This document shows, piece by piece, positions 1 through 11,521 of a stretch of DNA of 64,000 nt. Origin of the DNA: Ornithodoros turicata (Eukaryota > Arthropoda > Arachnida > Ixodida > Argasidae). How positions within the stretch are numbered: the first letter of the stretch is position 1; each line of letters starts with the position of its first letter. Location of the stretch: the NCBI RefSeq assembly GCF_037126465.1, contig NC_088206.1:13429187-13493186 (forward strand), given 5' to 3'. A model generated the notes under the pieces. It saw nothing but the letters and a program-made list of their open reading frames with translations. It did not search any database and was not told the DNA's origin. The translations under genes and the position numbers were made by a program.

Positions 1-174
1 CTCACACCCAGCGCTTTCGCACCCAGCAGGCTCCAGCAAGGAGGCGATGTCAGGGAGGAAGCACACGACACGTGTGCTTTCCTTCTCTCTGGCATGGGCA
101 CTAAACAGTTTTCAACGTGCTCCCCAGGCATGTCCCCAGGCTAGACGGCGCTGGGCTTTCAATATGGCGGCGTC

Positions 175-1051
175 CACTGGAAAACGGTACGTGTCATTGA
201 ATTATAATAAAAAAAACTACACCACCTAGAGTCATGCAGTCAAAGGCATTTGTTCTTACTAGGTTTTTGCCACCTCTTCTTGCGAATGTCGTGTAACGTA
301 AGTTTAATTATGTAAATTTTTGCGAACTGAAGTCGGAAATTTGCAAAATAAAGGTCACTTTTTTACCCCACCAATGTCAAGAGCGTGTCTAATTTACTCC
401 AATTAATGATAATTGACGGGGATATTCAAGGGCTATCCCATCAGAAAAAATAGCCGAACATCATGCTCTACGGAGCTAGCGCGCGACAAATTTTTCAGCG
501 CAATCCTTGTCAGTCCGACTAAAGGAGGTTGGAAGCCCAACCCACACTTGCAATGCAGAAAGAGATAACGCAGAAAGAGATAACGCAGGTATGCCTTATC
601 GCGTCCGACTTTCGCTGGGATCCCACTTTCCCTCTCCCAATTTCAGGAACTGTCACTTTTTCTACTATCACTCTGTGGGCTGGGTTTGGAACCTCTTTTC
701 GTCGGACTGAGAGAGATTGCGCTCAAAAAGTCGTCGCGCGTTATGGTTCGGTGCTACGAAAAGCATGATGTTCGGCTATTTTTTCCGCTCGGATAGCTCG
801 TGAATATCACTGTCAATTATCATGAACTTGAGTGAATTCGGCACCCTCTTCATATTGGTGGGGTAAAAAAGTGACCTTTACTTGGCAAATTTCCGAGTTC
901 AGTTCGCAAATATTTACATAATTAAACTTACGATACATGACATTCACATCAGGAGTTGGCAAAAACCTAGTAAAAATAAATACAGTTGACCGCATGATTC
1001 TAGCTGGCGTAGTTGTTTTCTTTTATTAAAATTCTGGGACACCCTGTATAG
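175..1051. mobile_element. Long foldback (palindromic) DNA element, about 875 bp
   Basis: The left arm (about 175-555) is matched in reverse complement by the right arm (about 670-1051) over almost its whole length. Shared blocks include ACTAGGTTTTTGCCA, GTCACTTTTTTACCCCACCA, TAGCCGAACATCATGC, GCGCAATC and AGTCCGAC. The right end finishes TGGGACACCCTGTA, the reverse of a TACAGGGTGTCCCA terminus typical of Tc1/mariner-like elements; the left terminus is diverged. No coding capacity. Confidence 0.8.
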
Positions 1052-1493
1052 AAGACCCTGCTGCCTAGTCGAGCAAGTGTAGCTTTCGGAGTAGCTCGAT
1101 GAGACGCATACCTAATGCAGTGCATTATAATATGCTCACTATCCTCCACCGTTGCACAAACCGAACAATTCGATGAGTTGGCTCTTCCAACTTTATGAAG
1201 AAAATGACGGGGGGTGGGGGGGATATACGTTTGTTTCGGAAAGGTCAGCCTGACCGACGGCCATAAGGCACAATCAACCGACGCCGGTGTCAAAACGTCT
1301 AAACAGAGCGTGGTAGCGTAGACGGAACACAGAACTTCAGCTCCGGATCTATGCGATGCAGCAGCGACGAATCACTCTGCAATTGTACCCATCGCCGTCT
1401 GTACAGTTCCTGCGACAATGACTTTAATGAAGATGTAACAGCTGACTTTGAGTATATCACCGGATGTAGTGTTGTTGTGTTGTTGCAAGTCAT
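1052..1493 (-). mobile_element. LINE 3' fragment with RNase H tail and zinc knuckle, minus strand
   Basis: Minus-strand frames give LYRRRWVQLQSD near 1400 and, after a frame change, the tail FLHKVGRANSSNCSVC then E-H-I-I-M-H-C near 1130-1190, the C-terminal CCHC of R1/Jockey-type LINEs. It is broken by at least one frameshift and abuts the foldback element at 1051. Confidence 0.7.
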
Positions 1494-1969
1494 AATAAGA
1501 TCTATGCTTGTTCTATTTACTATGTACTATTTACTTATATTCTACAATTTGATAGCTTATTTCAGTTTTCGTTCCTCAGTTTCTTTTAATTAATTTATTA
1601 ATTGGTTAATTAAGACGTCAGGTGGCAATACAAAATTTTACTTCGCCGTACGGGGTGTGTGACACCCATATCTGCTCACCGTGCTCTGGCAACACCTCTC
1701 AGAGCTTGGGTGCACGGACGGACGGACGGACGGACGTTTCTCTCGCAACACTCCTTTGCCCCGTGCAGTGAGCTAGCCAGTGGAGTGTCACAAAAGCGGT
1801 GCTCCGTTTTCTGCGTGATACGGGCCTCCTGGGCTCCCTGTGAGCCGAGTGTCTTTTTCATTTTTTTCTTGTTTTTATTTATTTATTTTGTTGTCTTTTT
1901 GTTATTTCTTTTTATTTCCTGTTTATATTTTTTCCTTTCTTCTTTTTTCTGTTTTTTGTTTTGTTTAGG

Positions 1970-2120
1970 GAATAGCAAGCCGACGTGCTGCATAGCTGGC
2001 CTTTCCCCTTTCTTACGACTAACGCTCTGGGGGAATGTGCGGCCTGGGCCGACTTCTAAGGGAACTGTGCCGACATATGTCTGACAGCGCCTGAACAAAA
2101 ACCCGGGAAAAACGTGGACT
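1970..2120 (+). repeat. SINE-like repeat copy (GGGCCGACTT family)
   Basis: Contains the core CCTGGGCCGACTTCTAAGGG, ACTGTGCCGACATATGTC and AAAACCCGGGAAAAACG. A T-rich stretch (1855-1970) and a (GACG)n microsatellite (about 1717-1737) lie just before. Other copies are at 22245, 25040, 27300 and 62100. Confidence 0.65.
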
Positions 2121-3784
2121 TCACGTGCAGTTGTTGTGGTACCTTATTTGAGAGCGATCCAATGAGATTGTCCTACGTGCACGAGGGGAGATAGGCTGCG
2201 CGAAAGGCTTCCGCTGTGAGCAAAATCCGATAATTCAGATAATTGAAAACAAAACAAAAAAAAATATACGGGATTGTTTATCGCTGCTTATCGACCGGAT
2301 AAAACCGAAACGTCGGAACCACAAACACAACATTTTAAAATACTTTCTTGAATTCCTTTCACCCAAAGAGGCCGTTGCTCTCGCCGTCTGATGATTAAAG
2401 TGAACAAAGAAGAAACCGAAAACAAAGCGGCGCGACATTGCTTTCTTTTTCTTTTCTTTTTTTTTTCACGCTGACACCCATTTATAATGCACGTTGTCGT
2501 TTGTGCGCACGAAGACCGGCCTATAGCTTCATGAGCCCCTTTGCTATTGTTCCCATTAGCGCTTTGTCTGCTCCCACAGCAATCTAGCAACAACAACAAA
2601 AAAAAGGCCCGCCCGCAATCCATCAGCGGATTATCTCGTGGACGTGAGGGTTATTACAGAGTCCCAGGGTTTGTGGATTGGATTATTCTTCGGCTGTTAT
2701 CAGCCGAGGACCGGGCGTCTCCTTGACTTTCTTCTCCTAAGACCCTCCCGGAAGACGTCCGCGTTTCTTTCAGATTTCCCCTCCCGCTACATCTGCGAAT
2801 TTGCAATGCCTTTATCTTACGTCCACACAGCGCAATGAGCGCGACAATTTTAGCACGCAGTTTGAATGGGATTTAGTAATCGTTATTCTTATCTCGTACA
2901 ACTAGCCGTGTTGTCTTCTGCTGGACGTCGTTTTCTACGGTTTGGCAAATGCCCATTACGTAACAGCCGAAAAGTTCTGCTCTCACTTTTCGAAGAGAAC
3001 ACACACACACACACATAAGAGACGGTGATGAGATGGGGTTAATGCCGGTCAGCAGGCTGGGCGCTGCCCCATTGCTAAGAGGAGAAATTACGCCCAAAGG
3101 AGATGGCTTTTTCGATGTCACATTTAGAATCCTCCTAATGTAGCGTCGTGCGTAGAATAGAACTTTCGTTTAGCATGCCTTTCTGCGCGTTAGTTTTTTG
3201 CCAACATTAATTTGGGCTACTGCGTGCATATTACTTCCGAAACTTTGGTGAACATCGTTATGCAGCAAAGTGGTCAACCATTGCACAGAAGGATACCCTT
3301 TATCGTTTATCACCTGCGATTTGTATAGAGACAGCGTGGTGCACGTTTTTCTGCGACAATTAATATCGGTGTAGAGTGTCAAACAAAGCCTTGGTAGACA
3401 GAGGGTAATATTCGGAATTACGATTCGCTACACTCCTGAAAATAAATTTATTTGACAGAACAAGGCACACACACAAATACAAAAAACAAAAAACAAAAAA
3501 CTGCCTAAGTCAAACAGGCTTGTGTGAAGGACTCGGCGCAGAACAGTGGGAACAGAGAGTGCCCTAAAGCGGTCAAAATCAAAACATCCACAACCAGGAC
3601 ACTAATACATAAAAAATAACATCAATAAGAAACAATTAGCCATTAAATACTTTCTTAAGTAGAGCTTCAATAGATGACACAGATGACAACGATAGAGCGT
3701 GCAATGTAAATGAATTAAATACAGTTAGTACATAATGGTTGATCTGACCTTCGCCATATAATGTAAATGTATAATGTAATAACA
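2121..3784. other. Unassigned DNA
   Basis: No gene, RNA or repeat recognised apart from a (CA)n run at about 2999-3016 and A/T-rich stretches. Confidence 0.4.
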
Positions 3785-3925
3785 ATATTAATCATAATTC
3801 ATTTGCTAACCATCATCTCAAATAACCTCGTTCTCTCCCCTGAAAACTACATTGAGAACTGGAGACATACGCCTTTTTTGTGACACTTATGCAGTTATAC
3901 TAACTGTCACACAAGTCGTAACGCA
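3785..3925. repeat. Diverged internal copy of the CACTCTTA MITE
   Basis: Shares CTAACCATCATCTC and CGCCTTTTTTGTGACACTTA with the element at 4974-5205. The ends are not clear. Confidence 0.5.
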
Positions 3926-4973
3926 CCGCTTTATATATACGAATCAGGCGTGAAAACACTATTATTCTGTGCACTGTGGAGTTCGCGGACTGAAACTACG
4001 CTTCAGTAATTCACTTTTTGGAAACGAGAAGTAAAAAATGCGCCAACGAAGTTACGATAGCAGATGTCGAAAGTAGAAGTGGCCGACACGAAAACTAAAA
4101 AGAAAAAAAAAAAACGAACGGGGATATGAGAACCCCGATCAACAAAAAGCCATTGATGTATAGGCAGTCTTCAAGTAATGAGAAGTAGACTATAGGTACT
4201 CTTGCATTGGTAATTTATACACAGACAAGAGCTGCGGCTACCACGACGTGCAACTTCATATAACCCATGTTGCTTTCACGAATTTGACCTATCCGCCGTT
4301 TTCGCGTACATGCCGTCTTCGCGACACGTTTCAATAGATTTCAAAAGTGCTTCGAAAAGGAACGTATACCCAAAAACGCGATTCAAGGAACGGGCGCCGC
4401 CCGTAGTGCTGCCATCCCGTGGTAGTCACAGGAACTGTGCACGTGGAGTGTGAACTGCCGTTTGCCGAGTTCCTTCATTTTCCCTTGTGTGCTTTCGTTC
4501 ATTTTCGTGTCCGTTCCTGTTCATTTCGTGCCCGTTCATTTTCCACCGCTCGCGAACCGGTGTAGAAAAGATATCGCATCGGCCAGCTCTCCTCACGTAA
4601 ACAACTGTGCATATCGCACATATCGCTTGATCTTTCGAGCGTCGATACGCTACTGCGATGTTTAGCGGATGAATAGTTCTATGGAGTGTTACGTTATCGT
4701 CAGTCATGCTCATTAAAGACGGCGGCCACCAGTATTCATCGCAATGGGAAGAGCGATTTTGGCAGTCCATCCCTGTTGCGTCGTCGCTGGGAACGAGGCT
4801 AAGGAGCGCACGGAGACTGACGCTATGGTGGCTAGCTGACACCATACTGACGCGACAAGGTCGATTCGCGATTCCAATGAACTACAGGTGGCGCTGGGGG
4901 GGGGGGGGAGTGCTAGGGGCGGTCGCCCCGGGCGCAACATTTTTTTTTGAGGGAGGGGGGCGCACATTATCTA

Positions 4974-5205
4974 CACTCTTAAAAATAAACTTCACTGCAT
5001 AGCACGCTCGTAGCCAACCATCATCTCGAATGATATCGTTATCTGCCCTGATTTGTTGAAAACGGGAGGCGCATGCATGCCTTTTTTGTGACACGGATTT
5101 ATGATAATTGTCAGAAAAAGGCGTGCGCCCCTCGCTTTGCACAAAGCAGGAGTGACAACGGTTAGCCTTCACCATGCTATGTAGTGAAGTCTTGTTCTAA
5201 GAGTG
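4974..5205. mobile_element. MITE with CACTCTTA ends and TA duplication, 232 bp
   Basis: Left end CACTCTTAAAAATAAACTTC and right end inverted with a few changes; TA at 4972-4973 and 5206-5207. A central GCCTTTTTTGTGACAC block is shared with a diverged copy near 3785-3925. Confidence 0.8.
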
Positions 5206-5272
5206 TAAATATAACCGTTCGCTATAACTGTTCACTATGGTATGTGATTTGTGCAAGGGGCACGGACACTTA

Positions 5273-5400
5273 AGAACAACAACAACTTTATTTTAATGAC
5301 GACGATTAGGGAGTTTTATCGCCACGGGCGATACTCTACCCCATTGCCGGCGGTAATGTAGTGGAAGTCGCCTCATCACAGTGGGGACCGAAGTACTACA
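5273..5400 (-). repeat. 3' UTR end of the RNase H-type LINE, minus strand
   Basis: Begins AACAACAACAACTTTATTTT and continues with the GTTTTATCGCCACGGGCGAT box seen at 50440 and, reversed, near 19790. It is joined directly to the L2/CR1-like LINE that starts near 5405. Confidence 0.68.
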
Positions 5401-5404
5401 GTAT

Positions 5405-8222
5405 GCAAAAAGTTTTGAAGCCCCATGTTTTGCTGATTACCATATATTCAGATGCGATAGAGAAGGAAGGAGAGGAGGTGGTGTACTAATTGCAGTAAAA
5501 AAAAAAAAAAACTCTGTCGCCCACCCATATTGAAGTTAGCACGGAGATTGAATCTGCATAGGTGTCCGTGTCACAAGTGTATCCTAATATTCTTATTGAC
5601 GTGTGCTACAGACCACCTGGTACCCCTGACTCCTTTGTACAGTCCCTACACGATTCCTTATCATTTATTGTCAGCAAGTTTTCATGTCATCATTTAATTC
5701 TGCTTCAATTACCTCATGTAGATTGGACCAGTGTGAGAGATCGCTCATCTGCTAATGGTGCCGCATTGGTTGATCTGTCCCTATCGTTCAACTTAGAACA
5801 ACTTGTGTCTGTTGCAGCGCGAATTGCATCTTCTTCGGAAGCTGTACTTGGTTTAGTTTTTGCTTCGCATCCTGACGACGTGTCATCGCTTTCTGTTTTT
5901 GATGTGTTGAGTGACCACAAGGTCATACATTTCTTGTTAAAATCGAGCACTCCTACCCGTCATAGGGACACTTCAACGAAAGTAATCAGAGATTATAAAC
6001 GCGCAAACCTTGACGCGATTAACGATGGTCTACGTATGTTTCATGATGCTTTTGTTTTGGGCTTCTATGAGCGGTCTGTTAACGATAACTGGTGCCTTTT
6101 CCGTGACACCCTCAACCGCCTTACCAAATTACGTGTTCCTACATGACGTATAAGACGGCATTAAAAATCGGCCTGGTTTAATAACGAAGTCAAGGTACTG
6201 CGTAATAAGAAAAAGCGACTATTTAGGAAGGCAAAGAGCTCCAACTCTTCTAATTCCTGGAGGGATTACAATTTGTGCGCTAGCTCTTATAAATCTGCGC
6301 TGAGGAAAGCTAAGAACAAATATTTCAGTAGTGACTTACCCCCTCTGCTAATTAATAACCCAAGAAGGTTCTGGCAGGGGACATCCCCCCGAACAGATAA
6401 CTTAATCCGTATAGCTGACTCCAGTGGGAACGTGGTATCTTCTAACATGGCCGCTTCCGTATTCGCTACACATTTTGCATCGGGTTTCGCTACTAGTCAC
6501 GAAGACCGTCGGGAGTATACTCCCCTTCATGTTTGTGCAGACCTAGACAGCATCAGTGCCCCGGGCATTTGTAAATTAAATGAATATTTGAAGCCATCCA
6601 AGAGTTCGGGGCCTGATGACGTCAATACTAAAGTTCTACGTATGACAAAGGGAATTTGTAGTGTCTTCCTTACCTACATATTCTCACAATCCATACAGGA
6701 GTCTGTATGCTTGTCGAATGATTGGAAAGTAGGGAAGATCGTTCCAGTCTTTAAATCAGGCAACAGCTTAGTTGCCAGTAACTACCGGCCGATCTCGCTG
6801 ACCAGTGTCTGTTGTAAATTATTGGAGCACATTATTTACTCTCACGTTGCGCAGTGTTTAGAGGAGAGCAACTTTTTTTACCCGCTACAACATGGCTTCC
6901 GCAAACAACGGTCTTGCGAGACTCAGCTTGCATGCTTTCTTCACGACGTCTTCATGAACGCGGATACCTCCTCACAAACTGTGACGCCATTTTCGAAAGG
7001 CGTTCGACAAGGTACCTCATCATTACCTTCTTGAAAAGCTCCGCGAGTTTCTCACTAACCGTTCCTCATTTGTAATGTGCAACGACTGTCCTTCTTCCTC
7101 CTTTGCTGTGACGTCTTTATATCCCCCAGGGGTCGGTACTTGGTCCCCTTCTTTTTTTAGTCTTCATCAATGGTCTCCCTAAGAACATTTCCTCCACTAT
7201 ACGTCTTTTCGCCGATGACTGTGTAATATATAGGAAAATTTCATCACCTGCTGACCAGATTGCGTTACAATATGACCTCTCTCTAATTCACTCCTGGTGC
7301 TTGACCTGGAACATGCCTCTTAATCTTGATAAATGTAGCCTTATTTCTTTTCTTCGTCGCAGTCCTAACCAAATGTTTTCATTTTCTTATTCGCTTGACA
7401 GCTACGTTCTTGTCAGAGCCGACTCTTACAAATATCTCGGTATTCACCTTTCCCAGGATTTAACCTGGAACAAACACATCGAATCAATAATTAAGAATGC
7501 TAATCGCTCCCTGGGGTACATTAGACGTCACCTTAAGTCAGCCCCACAAGGTATATCCGTAAATTAGCATACGTTTCACTAGTTAGATCCAAATTGGACT
7601 ATGCTTCAGCTATCTGGGATCCCCCTCAGCGCTACTTGTGCTCTGCTTTAGAGGTTGTCCAGAACACAGCAGCTCGTTTCATTGTCAACAACTACTCGCG
7701 AAGTTCTTCGGTAACTTGAGCTCCCTAGCCTGGACAGTCGCCGAACCGTCGCCAGGTCGTCACTTTTTCACAGGTTCGTCCACAGTATCCCACCTAACAT
7801 TTCCCCGCTTCCCCGTTCCACAGTTATATTCCCACGTTTCGACCATCAATGCAAAGTAAATCGTTTTAATGTCGAACAGACGTCTTTGCGAAATCATTTT
7901 TTGTCGAATCGCATTTAACTGGAACGACCTTCCCTATGACCTAGCTGAGCTCGTTGACTATACGATAATTTCCCTGGCCAACTTTCTGTTTGATGTCGGA
8001 ACTCTTTTTATAATGTTCTATTATGTTTTCTCTGTTATGCTTTGCTTTTCGTGCCAGCCAGGCAATATGACTGGTTCAGTGTCTTGTACTTACTGATATT
8101 TTTTTCATCGTCTTTGTGTTGCTAATATGCTTGTATCGCCCTACTCCCCCATGTAGCGCTATCTTATGAGCCTTTGGGGTACTTTAAATAAATAAATAAA
8201 ATAAATAAATAAATAAATGAGT
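5405..8222 (+). mobile_element. LINE retrotransposon copy (L2/CR1-like, EN and RT), degenerate
   Basis: Reading across frames shows an apurinic endonuclease part (RRGGGVLIAVK near 5475; DVCYRPPGT near 5600; SDHKVI near 5915), an RT part (SSGPDDV, NYRPISLTSV near 6780, LQHGFRKQRSCETQL near 6890), then PQGSVLGPLLF near 7125 and F-A-D-D at 7208-7219, a C-terminal YKYLGIHLSQDLTWNKHI near 7425 and FNWNDLP near 7915. It ends in a run of ATAA repeats at 8188-8218. There is no RNase H domain. Stops at 6146, 7034, 7567 and several frame changes make it non-functional as one protein, though the RT core motifs survive. This gene-like region is not host coding. Confidence 0.9.
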
Positions 8223-8639
8223 GTTTTTAAGCAGAGCGCTGAACTTCGTCATGCATGGACCGAGCAATTTTGACAGACAGATATTGGATATCGATTCATT
8301 GCACTGTTCCTTCTGAACTAGCTCAAGGCACGCTTATAACTGCCTCGCACTCAGAGTCCGCTGGACTTCCAGCCGAACAGACAATGCACTTTTCCCCACC
8401 AGTTCTCCCGGTGCACTTTCGTTCATGTTCGCGCTTTCATGGTGATCTTCCTTTCATGTTTGCGCTTTCATGCTGTTCTTTGTTTCATGGCAGTAAACGT
8501 TCCACCCCAAGAGAATCTCCCGCAGTGTCAACACATTCTGTTTGTCTCACAGTCTCTCTTATAGGTCCCGGATATACGCAATACCCGGTGTCTTCTTCAT
8601 GTGTTCGGGCGTGTGGAAGGAATCAAAGTCATGTGGTCC

Positions 8640-9045
8640 AAACTGTTTCCGTTGTTGCCGATTTCTCTTCAGATCAGACGTGGAGGTCCCATCGGCATCG
8701 TTGGTTTATATTATTTTCGCGTGTTTGGAAGCTCATCATGAATGGTGATAACCCGTTTTAACAAACAGACAGACTTTAAAATTAGGTTGCTGTCCAAGGT
8801 GTAAAAAGGTTTCCCAAGAATCTCTACTAAAGTTTAGGAGCTATGCTCGTGCAAAATCGCCATAAGCTTTTTTAAGCCATGCTGATTCACAGCCTGTTTT
8901 TTTCTTTCGATTTTCCCCCCCCCCCACAAAAGTGATCATTAGTTTTCATCATCATATACGATGCGCTTCCATACATGCAAACATAATAAAGATCATGGAG
9001 GTCGATGGGACCTCCTTACCTGATCTGACGCGAAATCGGCCTTGC
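8640..9045. repeat. Inverted repeat with matching arms at 8670-8745 and 8945-9040
   Basis: The left arm (GGAGGTCCCATCGGCATCGT and onward to GAAGCTCATCATGA) recurs inverted at 8945-9035 with about 75-80% identity by eye. The arms are separated by about 200 bp of unrecognised DNA. Confidence 0.55.
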
Positions 9046-9502
9046 ACGGTTCCTGCGCAAAAATGATCACGCGCCATATGTATATACTGCAGTGTTCGAT
9101 GTGTACGCACGATTTTAAAATGATTGGACAGGGAACGATAGGATCTTATTAAGGGGTGCCACACATGCAAGATTTGGCAATTCTATGGTGACTCAGCTCA
9201 ATTATTGAGGGTTTGGAGACGTGATAAAAAGATAAAAACGCTGAAACTATATTATTTATTAACGTACAGGCTGTCTTGCAATAGTCTGCATTTCGTCAGG
9301 CATTAGGTCACCTCAGGAGGCGTGTGAGTTCGAAGGGTGGAGGCCGGGAAACATCCACATGTGCAGAGCACTGTGTCGCGCATTCGAGTACAGTGGAAAT
9401 AAAAGACTGAACTTTTAATCCTTTGCTATGGAATTTAATCCTGAAATCTCGGGTTCTCTTTTCACTAAAATGGGATAGTATTAGACTACCTGCATGATTC
9501 AT

Positions 9503-9825
9503 GACCTGTTATGACTATTTTATTGTTTTACAGCTACAAATGGACTTTTTATGACTGCGACTACTCTATATGCACCACAATGAGACAGTATAAGTCTACA
9601 TGTATCGTTTATGACCTGTTATGACTATTTCATTGTTTACAGCTACAAATGGACTTTTTATGACTGCGACTACTCTATATGCACCACAATGAGACAGTAT
9701 AAGTCTACATGTATCGTTTATGACCTGTTATGATTATTTCATTGTTTACAGCTACAAATGGACTTTTTATGACTGCGACTACTCTATGCACCACAATGGG
9801 ACAGTATAAGTCTACATGGAGAAAA
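9503..9825 (+). repeat. Tandem repeat, three units of about 109 bp
   Basis: Units start at 9503, 9613 and 9722 with GACCTGTTATGA, and contain GCTACAAATGGACTTTTTAT and CACCACAATGAGACAGTATA. Units are nearly identical, so the array is young. Confidence 0.92.
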
Positions 9826-10120
9826 TGTCCCCCGGAAAAAATGCCCCCGGAGAAATCGTCCTCGCAAGAAAAGTATCAAGAAAAGTAGTTTTCGTCAAAC
9901 AGCGCTATGGGTAGCCCTCCCCCCCCCTCAACCGCATGGTTAGCTGTCAAAAACAAGCCTAAACTAACCTAACCTCTGAAAACTAACCTAGGTTACCACC
10001 GGGGACGGTTTCTCCGTGGTCTTTTTTTCCGGTTGACATTTTCTCAGTGGGACGTTCTTTCCGGGGTCGATTTCTCCAGGAACGATTTTTCCGGATCGCA
10101 GTCCCACGACCTAAGGATTA
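9826..10120. repeat. Imperfect repeats of GGAGAAA(T)CGTCCCCGG type
   Basis: Several short direct and inverted copies of a GGAGAAAATGTCCCCCGG-like unit (9826-9870 and inverted at 10005-10080). No gene. Confidence 0.45.
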
Positions 10121-10127
10121 ATAATAA

Positions 10128-10890
10128 TAATAACTTTATTTTTGTTTAGGTGCCCAAAATCAACCAATAGGGTCTTCGTATTGGTGCACCACAAAACGTT
10201 ATACATGTTTAAGTAGGTTATAAAAAACAAATATATTCAAATAGACAAAATGGCAACGAAGTTAACAGTGAAACATCGAAGTTAAACAGAAACAATGACA
10301 CTAATACTTGTAAGAAACTCATGAGAAGGAGCGAAAATGTCAATGATGAAAAAAAAGAGATGAAGCGTCGCTGAACGTTTTCTATTTCGGCGGTTTGAGT
10401 GATATTTAGGCAGTTCCAGGCCACTGATGCAAATTCAAGAAGAGCGAATACAATAGAGAAGAATAAGCGAAAGAAACAAGATGGATCCCGAAAGTTTTTA
10501 GTGATTCGCGAGATGATGCTGAGTTTACGCATCGCAGAAGTGCACAAGTGAGTTATGTGCGTGTGGAAAGTTAAAGAGCTGTCAAGATGAAGGCCCAAGT
10601 CTTTTGGACGATTCACGTCTAATATGAACAGAGTCGAGAGAGTAAGTATAATGACATGGATGCGGCTTTCTAGTGAAAGAGATGACGACTGTTTTCGAAA
10701 TGTTTAGGTTCAGCAAATTGTTTGAGCACCAACGATGGATCCGTGAAATGTCATCTTGCAGAGCGATACAGTCGTGACTCTTATGACCCGAAATAACTTA
10801 ATGTCATCAGCAAAAAAGTGGCGGCATGAGGATTGAATTCTACGGTATCAGAATTGAATGTTTCGAAACAAGGATTAAATACCACGGGAA
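10128..10890 (-). mobile_element. LINE 3' fragment (RT C-terminus), minus strand
   Basis: On the minus strand F-A-D-D-I-K is readable near 10815, followed by DLGLHLDSSLTFHTHITHL near 10590 and EFASVAWNCLNI near 10430. The 3' end is an ATAATAATAATAACTTTATT tail seen at 10121-10141. It is a second L2/CR1-type LINE copy, 5' truncated and frame-shifted, lying just before SEC13's upstream region. Confidence 0.82.
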
Positions 10891-10931
10891 AAACTGTAGC
10901 TTTGACTAAATTTTATTGCCACAAATTCCAG

Positions 10932-11149
10932 GCATCGGCGAGGTATTCCCGCACTTTGTCGCGGTAAGCGACACACGCATCAAAACCGAAAAAATAAAGA
11001 AAAACCATTTTCGAGTAAACGAGATGATGTCAAGACCAGGACCAGATGCCGGACCAGGAACCGAGAAGCAAGCAGAAAGAAAGTCTAGAAAGAAACAAAC
11101 TCGAAGGCGGAACTCGTCATCATCAGAAGCTTCCACGGCTTTCGACTAA
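10932..11149 (+). CDS. Possible terminal exon of an upstream gene
   Basis: After a possible acceptor (CCAG at 10928-10931) an open frame of about 72 codons runs to TAA at 11147-11149. It starts G-I-G-E-V-F-P-H-F-V-A-V and becomes strongly basic (KTEKIKKNHFRVNEMM, later KSRKKQTRRRNSSSS). The mixture of a hydrophobic start and a charged, Ser-rich end looks like a real C-terminus, but I recognise no family, and no upstream exons are visible because a LINE fragment lies immediately before it. It could be a processed pseudogene piece. Confidence 0.25.
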
Positions 11150-11521
11150 TCGCAGAACCGATCCCCTGATTCGACGGGACATCTGGCGATGCGCCCTCGA
11201 ACGATATTTCCCTGTTTCCTTTTCCGTTCCAATGCACTTTGTCCAGAAATTTCCTGCGACTCCTGCATAGTGTATCTACCCTAACGAGAGAAATTACACA
11301 AACCTTAAGTCCTGAACTTGCGTAGGTGCGTAGGAAAAGGATCTATGTTTTTTTGCGCCTCGTTGTAGTGCCTTGGCTGTAACGCGTCAATGATGGGATG
11401 GGATCTAACGTTCACGCATGCTGCCGAGTTGGTCGTCTGCCAAAGCGATGAGTGCCAAGATATCAACGTGGCACGTCACACGTTCAGCTGTTGACTTGTT
11501 TTCGTCCCGCTGCGCCGAAAT
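11150..11521 (+). promoter_or_regulatory. Upstream region of SEC13
   Basis: This stretch directly precedes the SEC13 start and must contain its 5' UTR and core promoter if exon 1 is the first exon. It has moderate CpG content (TTCGTCCCGCTGCGCCG just before the ATG) and no TATA box at a clear distance. Assignment is by position only. Confidence 0.4.

Noticed and set aside
9503..9825. CRISPR-like array
   Set aside because: Units are contiguous without spacers and the DNA is eukaryotic.
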